From Spirosoma luteum DSM 19990 (GTDB lineage Bacteria > Bacteroidota > Bacteroidia > Cytophagales > Spirosomataceae): a DNA stretch of 61,269 nucleotides. The notes under the pieces were generated by a model. It made no database searches and was not told the DNA's origin. It saw only the letters and a program-made list of their open reading frames with translations. This document shows positions 1 through 8,415 of this stretch, piece after piece; within the stretch, counting starts at the first letter, position 1; the number at the start of each line of letters is the position of its first letter. The stretch is taken from NCBI RefSeq assembly GCF_000374065.1, contig NZ_KB893253.1, positions 80,096 to 141,364 of the forward strand, given 5' to 3'. The translations under genes and the position numbers were made by a program.

Positions 1-2
1 TA

Positions 3-407
3 ACCAAAGCAGAAGCCGTGTTACTGGCCCGGCAGCATTTTACCGGCTCATCGGCCGTTGATCAGGTGGAATACCTGACCACTACAAACGGGCACCATGA
101 GTACAGGGGAAAGCCTCTGCCTGCCTACGCCGTGACGTTTGAGCAGCCTGCGCATGCTACCATTTATGTGGCGTCCCATGTAGGGACCGTACAATCTGTG
201 CGCACCGACCCCTGGCGTGTTTTTGACTTCCTGTGGATGCTCCACACGATGGACTATGAAGGCCGCGACGATATGAACAACAGTCTGCTCCGGACCTTTT
301 CGGTGTTGGGGCTCCTGACTATTTCGTCGGGTTTTGCCCTGTACTTTGTTTCGTCGCCCTGGTTCCGGCGTAAACCAAAGCGGGTATCAATCGTATCCAC
401 TATGTAG
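3..407 (+). CDS. PepSY-type membrane protein, C-terminal fragment
   Basis: The frame is open to the window edge, so this is the 3' end of a longer gene. The visible protein has a PepSY-like segment (TKAEAVLLARQHF, then a beta-rich stretch ending in a YVASHVGTVQSVR-type strand), a DFLWMLHTMDYEGRDD segment and one transmembrane helix near residues 93-111, followed by a basic cytoplasmic tail. This matches the last part of PepSY-associated TM proteins, which in Bacteroidota often sit next to metal-uptake or copper genes. The GTG at 18 is probably not the real start. The precise role is unknown; the assignment rests on overall pattern. Confidence 0.6.
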   Translation, partial: TKAEAVLLARQHFTGSSAVDQVEYLTTTNGHHEYRGKPLPAYAVTFEQPAHATIYVASHVGTVQSVRTDPWRVFDFLWMLHTMDYEGRDDMNNSLLRTFSVLGLLTISSGFALYFVSSPWFRRKPKRVSIVSTM

Positions 408-628
408 TAGAGGTTCTGTAATTGACAGTAAGTAGAGTAGCGATTATTTCTGAATCTACTCAATTAAACGCAGGTTACCACTATGCTTGCCATTACCAAA
501 AGTGGCCAGCCATAATTCTGACCACGAAGTCGACGGTACGAGGCTAAAAATTTAGGTAACACAAACGCTCTTAAAAGCAAAGCCTTTTAGAAACGTTTTT
601 ATTTAATTAATCACAAAAAACTGACATC

Positions 629-1108
629 ATGAACCATCCTGATCAACACGAATCGCACAAGCCGGTATATACCAATTTTATGCTCATGCTGGCCGGTTCC
701 GCATTATCAATGTACATCACGATGTACTTTAATACGTACGAATTAAGTCACGTATATTTCAGCTGGACACGCCTGTATATGACGCTGATAGGTGTTTCTG
801 GTATGGCTATCGTAATGTTCATATTTATGCGCCACATGTACACGGATAAGGCGAAAAATGCCATGATTATAGCCGGAAGTCTTCTCGTAATGGCATTGGG
901 TACCACCCTGGTAAGGAGTCAAATACCAATAGACGATGTCAAATGGATGAAGGCTATGATTCCGCATCATTCCATTGCTATTTTGACCAGTAGCCGGGCT
1001 GATATACAAGACCCTGAGGTGAGAAAATTAGCCGATGATATTATTAAAGCACAGGAGAGAGAAATTGGGGAGATGAAAGCGATGATAAACCGACTGGAAA
1101 ATAACTAA
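629..1108 (+). CDS. DUF305 family membrane protein
   Basis: 159 aa. Three hydrophobic helices (about residues 16-34, 46-68 and 79-95) precede a C-terminal domain with the DUF305 signature MIPHHSIAI followed by SSRADIQDPEVRKLADDIIKAQEREIGEM. DUF305 proteins are ferritin-like four-helix proteins often found in copper or heavy-metal clusters, and the HH motif may bind metal. The Met- and His-rich first residues (MNHPDQHESHK) fit a copper role. The location at the edge of a copper island supports this. The biochemical function is not established. Confidence 0.85.
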   Translation: MNHPDQHESHKPVYTNFMLMLAGSALSMYITMYFNTYELSHVYFSWTRLYMTLIGVSGMAIVMFIFMRHMYTDKAKNAMIIAGSLLVMALGTTLVRSQIPIDDVKWMKAMIPHHSIAILTSSRADIQDPEVRKLADDIIKAQEREIGEMKAMINRLENN

Positions 1109-1553
1109 TACGGGCTGTACCCGTAATCACAGCAGTATTACCTGCATACGTTGTAAAGCAAACGGAAATATGCTTCGCTGATGCCCGAAAAATGACCTCT
1201 ATGAACTTACGCTCAAAAGGAGAATTTAAGCGTAAGTTCATTTCTTTCGCTGAGTTAAAAAATACACAGAACGGTAGGGGAAAAATGCCAGCGTCTGGTA
1301 GTCAACCACATCGGAATTATCGGAATAAAAATTAATCGCGGGCTAGAAATTACAGGCTGATCAAGCTCAAAAAAAGATAGCTAAGAAAATCGTCAATGTG
1401 CTTGTGAAAGCCAACCCTTGTACCTATACATTAGCCATAAAATACTAATTATCAGACTATTAATCCGGCGTATTATGAGTAGCAGGAAGCATTCTTTTAC
1501 CGTAGTGTGTATTTGTTAAAAGGCAATATCGATACGATTTTTTTGATTAAACT
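1109..1553 (+). other. Intergenic region with one strong hairpin
   Basis: 445 bases without a convincing gene. It carries the inverted repeat listed separately at 1202-1240. A short stretch around 1380-1447 translates as IAKKIVNVLVKANPCTYTLAIKY before a stop, which could be the tail of a decayed transposase, but this is too short to assign. The last 100 bases are AT-rich and presumably hold the promoter of the DUF2911 gene. Confidence 0.5.
1202..1240. terminator. 12-bp perfect inverted repeat
   Basis: TGAACTTACGCT (1202-1213) and AGCGTAAGTTCA (1229-1240) are perfect complements around a 15-nt loop. The repeat lies 94 bp after the DUF305 stop and is followed by a short T-rich stretch (tttcttt). 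It could be a terminator for the DUF305 transcript or an end of a lost mobile element; the T tract is weak. Confidence 0.5.
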
Positions 1554-1580
1554 GTGTTTAAAACATTCAACAATCAATTC

Positions 1581-2150
1581 ATGAAATTTACACCAATGAA
1601 CAGATTCTTTTTCGTGTTTCTATTTATGGGTCTGCCATTTATGGCGCTGGCTCAACACGAAAACCACAGGGTTAAAACAGATACCGCTAAAGTCAAGCCA
1701 AAAAGTCCACGACTTACGGCAATGGCTATGGTGGGTACTAATCATGTGCATATCGATTATGGTTCACCAAGTGTAAGAGGGCGTACTATCTGGAATGGCT
1801 TAGTCACCTATAATCAGGTGTGGGCTACGGGAGCACATAAAGCCACCTGGATAGAATTTGGCCAGGACATAATTATTCAAGGCGAGGTTATTCCAAAAGG
1901 CAAGTATGGCTTCTTTACAATTCCTGCTGATAAAGAATGGACCTTAATTATCAGTAAAGATTGGGATATGCACCTAGCCGACGATTATAACGAACAAAAT
2001 GATGTAGTCAGACTAAAAACTGTACCCAACAAGAATGCAACGTTATCGGAGTCATTGACCTATCAGGTTAAGGAAACCGGTAACAACAAAGGCAGGGTAA
2101 GTATGAGCTGGGAAAACCTGACTGTCTCTTTTGATTTCAAAAATAAATAG
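1581..2150 (+). CDS. DUF2911 domain secreted protein
   Basis: 189 aa from the ATG at 1581 (a GTG at 1554 is in frame but less likely). A signal peptide (NRFFFVFLFMGLPFMALA-Q) precedes a DUF2911 domain recognisable by VHIDYGSPSVRGRTIW, VWATGAHKATWIEF, IPKGKYGFFTIP and EWTLIISKDW. DUF2911 is a beta-sandwich family nearly confined to Bacteroidota, with no established activity. Here it sits among copper genes and the mature N-terminus contains HENH, but that is not enough to call metal binding. Confidence 0.85.
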   Translation: MKFTPMNRFFFVFLFMGLPFMALAQHENHRVKTDTAKVKPKSPRLTAMAMVGTNHVHIDYGSPSVRGRTIWNGLVTYNQVWATGAHKATWIEFGQDIIIQGEVIPKGKYGFFTIPADKEWTLIISKDWDMHLADDYNEQNDVVRLKTVPNKNATLSESLTYQVKETGNNKGRVSMSWENLTVSFDFKNK

Positions 2151-2316
2151 ACACAATAACTAAATTTAATTTCCCCGAATTCGTATGATTCCTGGCTTAA
2201 TGGATCTGATTTCAGGGAGTTTAATTTTACTTTTTGGCTTTTAGGTAGTCTGTATTGTAGTTACCTTAAGTACATAAACTTTAATGTAAGTTTTACCAAT
2301 TTAATTTAATAAATCT

Positions 2317-2781
2317 ATGAAAACCATTCGTTTCACACTGGCCGTACTGGCATTCACTACGCTATCGGTTCTCTCCTACGCCCAAACGCTAACTCCGGCC
2401 CTGACGGCCTATTACGGCGTAAAAGATGCCTTGGTAGCCACTAATGCTGCCAAGGCTAAAACGCAGGCTGCGGCCTTGGTTGCCTTGCTGAATAAGATGG
2501 ATAATGCTAAACTGCCAGCTGCTGATAAAAAGGCACTGGCCACGGCTAAAACCAGCGCCACTGCCATCAGCAAATCTGTCAATGTAACCGCGCAGCGCAA
2601 ACAATTCGAAGCTTTGTCGACCAGTATGATTACGCTGGCAAAAGCTACAAAACCCGCCAAAGCCTATGTGCAGTACTGCCCAATGGTCAACGCAACATGG
2701 CTCAGCGACAGTAAGGACGTTAAGAATCCCTATTACGGCGATAAAATGCTCACCTGCGGCACTGTAAAGGAAACCATTTAA
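2317..2781 (+). CDS. DUF3347 periplasmic protein
   Basis: 154 aa with a clear signal peptide (MKTIRFTLAVLAFTTLSVLSYAQ). The mature part is a helical, Ala/Lys-rich DUF3347 domain ending in the family hallmark YCPMVNATWLSDSKDVKNPYYGDKM with a final LTCG. The two Cys and the Met residues suggest metal binding. The same domain is fused to the C-terminus of the second CusB homologue at 9817-11643, so this protein may act as a free periplasmic copper-handling partner of the Cus pump. That role is inferred from the fusion and the neighbourhood. Confidence 0.85.
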   Translation: MKTIRFTLAVLAFTTLSVLSYAQTLTPALTAYYGVKDALVATNAAKAKTQAAALVALLNKMDNAKLPAADKKALATAKTSATAISKSVNVTAQRKQFEALSTSMITLAKATKPAKAYVQYCPMVNATWLSDSKDVKNPYYGDKMLTCGTVKETI

Positions 2782-2792
2782 GTGTCACCCTT

Positions 2793-2822
2793 CCCCAACT
2801 AACTCGCAAGAGTTGGTTGGGG
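2793..2822. terminator. 13-bp hairpin with GCAA tetraloop
   Basis: CCCCAACTAACTC and GAGTTGGTTGGGG pair over 13 positions (one G-T wobble) around a GCAA (GNRA) tetraloop, 11 nt after the DUF3347 stop. There is no T tract, so it may act as an mRNA-stabilising or attenuating element. It also covers the in-frame TTG at 2817, which argues that the downstream regulator starts at ATG 2838. Confidence 0.6.
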
Positions 2823-2837
2823 CGCTATGCGTTAACG

Positions 2838-3404
2838 ATGGCTCTACAGGAACTCTTTATCAAGAACATGGTATGCGACCGTTGCATCTGGGTTGTCCGC
2901 CGTGAATTGGAGCAGTCAGGCTATCGGGTGGCACAAATCGAACTGGGCCGGGCTGTTCTTGATAGTCCATCGGTGGACCTGGCACAAATTGAATCTACGC
3001 TCGAACGGCATGGTTTTTCGCTACTCACCGATAAGACCGCTCAGGTGGTCAATCAGGTAAAAACGCTCATTATAGACCTGATACAGAGCGGACGGATTGC
3101 CGACCTGCACATCACCCTATCGCATTATTTATCGGAGCAGATTGGACTGGATTACGCCCATCTGAGCCATTTGTTTTCGAGCACCGAAAGCCTGACCATC
3201 GAGAAGTTCTGGATCATGCAGCGGGTTGAGCGGGCCAAAGAGTTGTTAACTTACAAAGAACTGGCCATCAGCGTAATTGCTATGCAGTTAGGCTACAGTA
3301 GTGTGGCTTATCTGACCAATCAATTTAAGCAAGTAACAGGCCTGACACCAGCTGCTTACCGGAATCAGAACCTGACTGATCGGAACCCGTTAGACTGGAT
3401 ATAA
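2838..3404 (+). CDS. HMA-like/AraC fusion regulator (copy 1)
   Basis: 188 aa from ATG 2838; the upstream TTG at 2817 lies inside a hairpin. Residues 1-65 form an HMA-like ferredoxin fold with the metal-binding pair in MVCDRCIWVV. Residues 80-188 form an AraC-type double helix-turn-helix with the second HTH typical of the family (AISVIAMQLGYSSVAYLTNQFK, then TGLTPAAYR). The protein is probably a cytoplasmic sensor whose CxxC binds Cu(I) or another thiophilic metal and controls the surrounding export genes. A paralogue with the same layout lies at 15819-16439. The metal and the target promoters are inferred from context. Confidence 0.85.
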   Translation: MALQELFIKNMVCDRCIWVVRRELEQSGYRVAQIELGRAVLDSPSVDLAQIESTLERHGFSLLTDKTAQVVNQVKTLIIDLIQSGRIADLHITLSHYLSEQIGLDYAHLSHLFSSTESLTIEKFWIMQRVERAKELLTYKELAISVIAMQLGYSSVAYLTNQFKQVTGLTPAAYRNQNLTDRNPLDWI

Positions 3405-3502
3405 AACGGCAAAAATATTGACAGTCCGGGCGGGAATTACGTAATGAAACCGGACCGTTTTCAGGCGACATTTGTTCTACTACCAGATAAAGAACAAACG
3501 CT

Positions 3503-3715
3503 ATGGAAACAATCAAACTGAAGACCAATATCAAGTGTGGAGGTTGCATATCGGCGGTTACGCCTTATTTGAACCAGTCAGTAGGCGAAGGCAACTGGCA
3601 GGTCGATACGCAGAATCCCGATAAAGTGCTGACGGTAAAAACGGAAGGCGTGAGTGCCGATGCCGTTCAAAAAGCCGTTCAGCAGGCGGGCTACAAAGCC
3701 GAAATACTGTCGTAA
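3503..3715 (+). CDS. HMA-domain copper chaperone-like protein
   Basis: 70 aa, a single HMA domain (beta-alpha-beta-beta-alpha-beta) with the motif KCGGCISAV, i.e. CxxC at residues 12-15. The size and fold match CopZ/Atx1-type cytoplasmic metallochaperones, which deliver Cu(I) to P1B-ATPases or regulators. A rho-independent terminator follows immediately, so it is probably the last gene of a unit that may begin with the HMA-AraC regulator 98 bp upstream. The GG between the cysteines differs from the usual xAS or xGS pair, so other soft metals remain possible. Confidence 0.85.
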   Translation: METIKLKTNIKCGGCISAVTPYLNQSVGEGNWQVDTQNPDKVLTVKTEGVSADAVQKAVQQAGYKAEILS

Positions 3716-3736
3716 CACGCACGTACTTCGCCGTTG

Positions 3737-3767
3737 AAAAGCCGCCTGACACAGGCGGCTTTTTTTG
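3737..3767 (+). terminator. Rho-independent terminator
   Basis: AGCCGCCTG (3740-3748), loop ACA, CAGGCGGCT (3752-3760) and then a run of T. It closes the HMA-protein transcript before cusA. Confidence 0.9.
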
Positions 3768-3810
3768 TGGGTCGCTCCGTCAATAACCAATGCCGTAAAC
3801 CAGGGTAACT

Positions 3811-5211
3811 ATGATTGAGGGCCTGATAAAAATTTCGCTTCGCAACCGTTTCATCGTGCTGCTACTAGCCGCCGGGCTGTTCGGCTGGGGGGTGTATTCG
3901 GTGAAAACCAGTAAAATCGACGCCATTCCCGACCTCTCGGAGAATCAGGTCATTGTCTTTACCGAATGGATGGGTCGCGCTCCACAACTCATCGAAGACC
4001 AGATTACCTACCCGCTCGTCACCAATCTGCAGGGACTACCCCAAGTCAAGTACGTGCGCGGCACCTCCATGTTTGGGATGAGTTTCGTCTATATAATTTT
4101 CGACGATAACACCGATGTCTATTGGGCGCGGGAGCGGGTGCTGGAGCGGCTCAACTACGCGGCCCGGCTATTACCCGACGGGGCCGTACCGACCCTAGGT
4201 CCTGACGGTACCGGCGTAGGCCACATTCTCTGGTACACGCTCAACGCGCCCGGCATGGACCTCGGCGAGCAGCGGGCGGTGCAGGACTGGTACGTCAAAT
4301 TTGGCCTGCAAACTGTACCGGGCGTGGCCGAAATCGCGTCGTTTGGCGGCTTCCAGAAGCAGTATCAGGTAACGGTAGATCCGAACAAACTGACATATTA
4401 CGGATTATCGGTACCACAGGTAATCGGGGCTGTCCGGGCCAACAACAACGAAGCGGGCGGGCGTAAGTTCGAGTTGAGCGGCATCGGCTACATCATTAAA
4501 ACGTCGGGCTACCTTCAGTCGGTTGAAGAGATTCAGAACATACCGCTTAAAACGGTGGGCAGCGTCCCCGTACGGGTAGCCGATGTGGCCACCGTTCAGA
4601 TGACGGGCGAAACGCGGCTCGGCATCTTTGACCTCAATGGGCAGGGCGAAGCCGTGGGTGGCATCGTGGTGATGCGCTACGGCGAAAACGCCGATGAGGT
4701 AATCACCAACGTTAAGACCAAAATGTCGGAGGTGGCCAAAGGTTTACCCAAAGGGGTCAGTTTCAATATTGTCTATGACCGCAGCGGACTGATTCAGGAG
4801 TCGGTGAACTCCATTACGCACACACTCATCGAAGAAATGGTGGTGGTCTCCCTGGTGGTGTTTCTGTTTTTACTGCACTGGCGGTCAGCCATTAGCATCA
4901 TCATTCAGATTCCCATTACCATTGCCACAAGTTTCATTCTACTAAACGCTTTCGACATTTCCTCGAACATCATGTCACTGACGGGTATTGCGCTGGCTAT
5001 CGGGGTCATTGTGGATAACGGCATCATCATGGCCGAAAACGCCTACCGGAACCTGGCTATCCGGCAGGCCGAACTAACGGCGGAACGGGATAAAAACGAA
5101 TCGGCCAACGAAATACGAAACGGCGGGAATGCATCCGGCAATGGGAATGGGAAAGCAGAAAAAGCTGTCGGATTACCCCGATCACAATCCACCCCACAAA
5201 ACTACGATTGA
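3811..5211 (+). CDS. cusA: CusA/CzcA-type RND efflux pump, N-terminal half
   Basis: 466 aa covering TM1 (RFIVLLLAAGLFGWGVY), the first periplasmic pore domain and TM2-TM4, ending after the proton-relay helix LTGIALAIGVIVDNGIIMAEN. The full family protein is about 1040 aa. Here the reading frame stops in the cytoplasmic loop between TM4 and TM5, after a low-complexity Asn/Gly-rich linker (NGGNASGNGNGK). The rest of the pump is encoded in another frame from 5214. With the TolC and two CusB homologues downstream it should export Cu(I)/Ag(I), or less likely Co/Zn/Cd, across both membranes. Whether the split is genuine or a frameshift is discussed in the findings. Confidence 0.85.
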   Translation: MIEGLIKISLRNRFIVLLLAAGLFGWGVYSVKTSKIDAIPDLSENQVIVFTEWMGRAPQLIEDQITYPLVTNLQGLPQVKYVRGTSMFGMSFVYIIFDDNTDVYWARERVLERLNYAARLLPDGAVPTLGPDGTGVGHILWYTLNAPGMDLGEQRAVQDWYVKFGLQTVPGVAEIASFGGFQKQYQVTVDPNKLTYYGLSVPQVIGAVRANNNEAGGRKFELSGIGYIIKTSGYLQSVEEIQNIPLKTVGSVPVRVADVATVQMTGETRLGIFDLNGQGEAVGGIVVMRYGENADEVITNVKTKMSEVAKGLPKGVSFNIVYDRSGLIQESVNSITHTLIEEMVVVSLVVFLFLLHWRSAISIIIQIPITIATSFILLNAFDISSNIMSLTGIALAIGVIVDNGIIMAENAYRNLAIRQAELTAERDKNESANEIRNGGNASGNGNGKAEKAVGLPRSQSTPQNYD

Positions 5212-5213
5212 TT

Positions 5214-7172
5214 ATGGAAAAGAAACGCAAAGGCTGGTTTGGGCGCGGCCCGAAAAAATATGCGAAGCGTCGCCCGGTTGAAGTGCCCGAAGAGGAGCGC
5301 ATCGCCATCATAGAACGGTCAAGCATTCAGGTGTCGCGGGGCGTGTTCTACTCCACGATTATTATCATTACGTCGTTTCTGCCGGTGTTTCTGCTCAGCG
5401 GGCAGGAAGGCAAACTATTTCATCCGCTGGCCTGGACCAAGACGTTCATTCTGCTGGTCGATGCGCTTCTGGTCATCACGCTGGCCCCGGTCATGTTGTC
5501 CATTTTTATGAAAGGCCGCTTCAAAGATGATAGTGCTAACCCCATCAACCGCTTTCTTGAGCGGGTATACGAGCCGGTTATCCGCGGGGTGATGCGCTGG
5601 CGCAAAACGACCATTGGTATCAATCTGCTGGCCCTCGCCATTAGCGTACCGATGCTGCTGAGCCTGGGGTCGGAGTTTATGCCCCCGCTGGACGAGCAAA
5701 GCATTTTATTCATGCCCGTCACGCTGCCCGATATTTCCAATGCCGAAGTAAAGCGCATTTTGCAGGTGCAGGACAAAATCATCAAGTCGGTGCCGGAAGT
5801 GCAGCAGGTGCTGGGTAAAGCGGGCCGGGCTTCGACGGCGACCGACAATTCCCCCATCAGTATGATCGAGACGATAATCCAACTCAAGCCCAAATCGGAG
5901 TGGCGCGAAGGGCTGACCAAGCGCGACCTCATCAACGAACTCGATGCCAAACTCCAGATTCCGGGGGTGGTCAACGGCTGGACGCAGCCCATCATCAACC
6001 GCATCAACATGCTGTCTACTGGCATCCGCACCGACGTGGGCATCAAGGTTCACGGTCAATCGCTGGACAGTATTTATGCCGTTTCGGAGCAGGTAAAGGC
6101 CGCTTTGCAGGGAACACCGGGCGTAAACGACCTCTACGTCGAACCCGTTACGGGCGGCAAATACCTGACCGTCGACGTGAACCGCGAAGCCCTAGGCCGC
6201 TACGGCCTGAGCGTGGACGACGTGAACGGGGTGGTCGAATCGGCCATTGGCGGGGCTTCCATCGGGCAAACCATCGAAGGTCGTCGGCGTTTCGCCATCA
6301 ACGTACGGCTAGCGCAGGATTACCGAAATAGTGTGGAGCGCATCCGGCGGATTCCCATTGCTACGGCCGCTTTAGGGACCATCCCGCTGTCGGCGGTGGC
6401 CACAATCAAATTTGAGAATGGACCACCCATGATTAGTTCCGATAATGCGCTGCTGCGGGGGGCTGTTATGTTCAACGTCCGCGACCGTGACCTGGGCACT
6501 ACCGTGCAGGAAGCCATCGCCAAAGTAAACCAGAACCTGAAACTGCCCAACGGCTACTATCTGGAGTGGAGCGGGCAGTATGAGAATCTGATTCGGGGCC
6601 AACGGACCCTGCTCATTATTGCGCCGGTGGTTTTGGTCGTTATTTTTCTGTCGCTCTACTTAGCCTTTGGCTCGGCCCGGGAAGCGTTTCTGAGCCTGAT
6701 TACCATTCCGTTCGCCCTCATCGGCGGGGCGTACATGGTATATTTCTACGGGGTGAACCTGTCGGTAGCGGTGGCCGTGGGCTTTATCGCGCTCTTCGGC
6801 ATCGCCGTGGAAACGGGCGTGGTGATGGTTATCTACCTCAATGATGCCATGAAGCAACTCGTGGCCCGGCAGGGCAATTCGCGCGACACTATCAGCCGCG
6901 ACGACCTGCGCGAAGCGGTGATTAACGGGGCGGCTAAACGGCTCCGGCCCAAAATAATGACCGTGTCGGTAGCTCTGTTCGGGCTGGTGCCGGTGCTGTG
7001 GGCATCTGGCGTGGGCAGCGATGTGATGCTGCCGATTGTACTGCCTATGATTGGGGGCGTGTTGACCTCCTCCACGCACATTTTGCTGGTAACACCACTG
7101 ATTTTCTTACTGACGAAAGAATATGAACTCAAGAAATTTGGTAAACTCGACGTACTGGCAGGCTCGCATTAA
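5214..7172 (+). CDS. cusA: CusA/CzcA-type RND efflux pump, C-terminal half
   Basis: 652 aa from ATG 5214, 2 nt after the TGA of the N-terminal half (TGATTATG), a spacing suited to termination-reinitiation. An in-frame TTG at 5208 overlaps that stop. After a basic cytoplasmic segment (MEKKRKGWFGRGPKKYAKRRP) come TM5-TM6 (GVFYSTIIIITSFLPVFLL; TFILLVDALLVITLAPVMLS), the second periplasmic domain starting at GSEFMPPLDEQSILFMP, and the final TM bundle. The sequence resumes exactly where the first half stops, so the two together account for one complete pump. The gene overlaps cusC by 50 nt. Confidence 0.85.
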   Translation: MEKKRKGWFGRGPKKYAKRRPVEVPEEERIAIIERSSIQVSRGVFYSTIIIITSFLPVFLLSGQEGKLFHPLAWTKTFILLVDALLVITLAPVMLSIFMKGRFKDDSANPINRFLERVYEPVIRGVMRWRKTTIGINLLALAISVPMLLSLGSEFMPPLDEQSILFMPVTLPDISNAEVKRILQVQDKIIKSVPEVQQVLGKAGRASTATDNSPISMIETIIQLKPKSEWREGLTKRDLINELDAKLQIPGVVNGWTQPIINRINMLSTGIRTDVGIKVHGQSLDSIYAVSEQVKAALQGTPGVNDLYVEPVTGGKYLTVDVNREALGRYGLSVDDVNGVVESAIGGASIGQTIEGRRRFAINVRLAQDYRNSVERIRRIPIATAALGTIPLSAVATIKFENGPPMISSDNALLRGAVMFNVRDRDLGTTVQEAIAKVNQNLKLPNGYYLEWSGQYENLIRGQRTLLIIAPVVLVVIFLSLYLAFGSAREAFLSLITIPFALIGGAYMVYFYGVNLSVAVAVGFIALFGIAVETGVVMVIYLNDAMKQLVARQGNSRDTISRDDLREAVINGAAKRLRPKIMTVSVALFGLVPVLWASGVGSDVMLPIVLPMIGGVLTSSTHILLVTPLIFLLTKEYELKKFGKLDVLAGSH

Positions 7173-8415
7173 TTGGCTGGTCGTACCGACATTGCTGCTG
7201 GCCACGGGCCGGTTAGCCGCCCAAACCGAAGCAACGCCCGTACTGTCGCTAGACAGCATTCTGGTTCGTATTGACCAGGACAATCTCATGCTCAAACCTT
7301 ATGGAAGCCGGGCTGCAGCGGCTCGTGCCTACGCCGAGGGGGCGCGTAGCTGGATGGCCCCAATGGTGGGTTTGGGCACATTTATGATGCCCTATCCGGG
7401 GCAGAGGGTGGAGATGCAGGATCGGGGCAGTATTATGGTTGCCGCCGAACAAAGTATTCCCAACAGGGCTAAACAACGGGCGACGCAGAGGTATCAGCAG
7501 TCCAAAGCGGCCATTGAAGAAGCCGAGCGGGGAGTTACCCTTAATCAGCTTCGGGGCGATGCCCGACAGCTGTATTACGACTGGCTCGTGCTGGAAAAAC
7601 AGCGGGCTATCCTGCGCGAAGACCAGCGGATTCTGACCCTTGCCAAAAAACTCGCCGACATTCGCTATCCGTACCAGCAGGGCAGCCTGGGAAGCGTCTA
7701 TAAAGCCGAAGGTCGCCTACAGGAATTGGATAATATGCTGACGATGAACGCGGCCACGATGACTCTTAAACAAATTGGCCTGAACACGCTGATGAACCGG
7801 CCAAAAATGGAACCGTTTCGCATCGATACCACCGCCCGACCAGCGGCCCCCGGACTGACGCTGCCCACCACCGACGAACTAGGTGAAGTCCGCTCCGACA
7901 TCCGGCGCATTGACCGGCAAATCGGGAGTATGCAGGCAGGTATCGACGCCCAGCGGGCGCAGGTAAAACCCGATTTCCAGGTCAGTTTTAACCATATGTC
8001 GCCCCTGAGTGGCATGATGCCGCAGATGTTTACGGCGATGGGCATGATTTCAATTCCGATAGTTCCCTGGGCTGCACGGGGCTACAAAGCCGAAATTAAG
8101 GGGATGCAATACGACATCGAGGCCATGCGGGCCGAACGCGTCGGAGTGCTCAACGACGCGCAGGGTATGGTGGCCCGGATGCTGACCGACATTCGGAGTC
8201 TGAAAACCCAGCTGAGCAACTACGAGACCCGGATTATCCCCACCCTGCGCCGAAATTATGATACGCAGCTTATTTCCTACGAACAGAACAAGGGTGACTT
8301 ACCCGTTGTGATTGATGCCTGGGAAACCCTGAACATGACGCAGATGGATTACCTGACCCGATTGCAGGATTACTACCGAATGATTGTGAGCTATGAAAAA
8401 GAACTGGAGAAATAA
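7123..8415 (+). CDS. cusC: TolC-family outer-membrane efflux protein
   Basis: 430 aa, signal peptide near residues 16-34 (INWLVVPTLLLATGRLAAQ), then long amphipathic helices with the heptad-like LRGDARQLYYDWLVLEKQRAIL and the duplicated organisation of outer-membrane factor proteins. No lipobox cysteine is present, unlike E. coli CusC. It starts inside the 3' end of cusA (50-nt overlap) and its own end overlaps the next gene by 23 nt, a tightly coupled operon. It should form the outer-membrane exit duct of the Cus-type pump. A Met-rich segment (MSPLSGMMPQMFTAMGM) around residue 287 could contact copper, which is speculative. Confidence 0.85.
   Translation: MNSRNLVNSTYWQARINWLVVPTLLLATGRLAAQTEATPVLSLDSILVRIDQDNLMLKPYGSRAAAARAYAEGARSWMAPMVGLGTFMMPYPGQRVEMQDRGSIMVAAEQSIPNRAKQRATQRYQQSKAAIEEAERGVTLNQLRGDARQLYYDWLVLEKQRAILREDQRILTLAKKLADIRYPYQQGSLGSVYKAEGRLQELDNMLTMNAATMTLKQIGLNTLMNRPKMEPFRIDTTARPAAPGLTLPTTDELGEVRSDIRRIDRQIGSMQAGIDAQRAQVKPDFQVSFNHMSPLSGMMPQMFTAMGMISIPIVPWAARGYKAEIKGMQYDIEAMRAERVGVLNDAQGMVARMLTDIRSLKTQLSNYETRIIPTLRRNYDTQLISYEQNKGDLPVVIDAWETLNMTQMDYLTRLQDYYRMIVSYEKELEK

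Noticed and set aside
5157..5170. Programmed -1 frameshift joining the two cusA halves
   Set aside because: The A5 run has the wrong phase for an X_XXY_YYZ heptamer and no downstream hairpin was evident; reinitiation at TGATTATG or a plain indel is more likely.
5420..6046. 208-aa minus-strand ORF inside cusA
   Set aside because: Antisense shadow of a GC-rich, conserved RND gene; Ser/Arg-rich composition is typical of such shadows.
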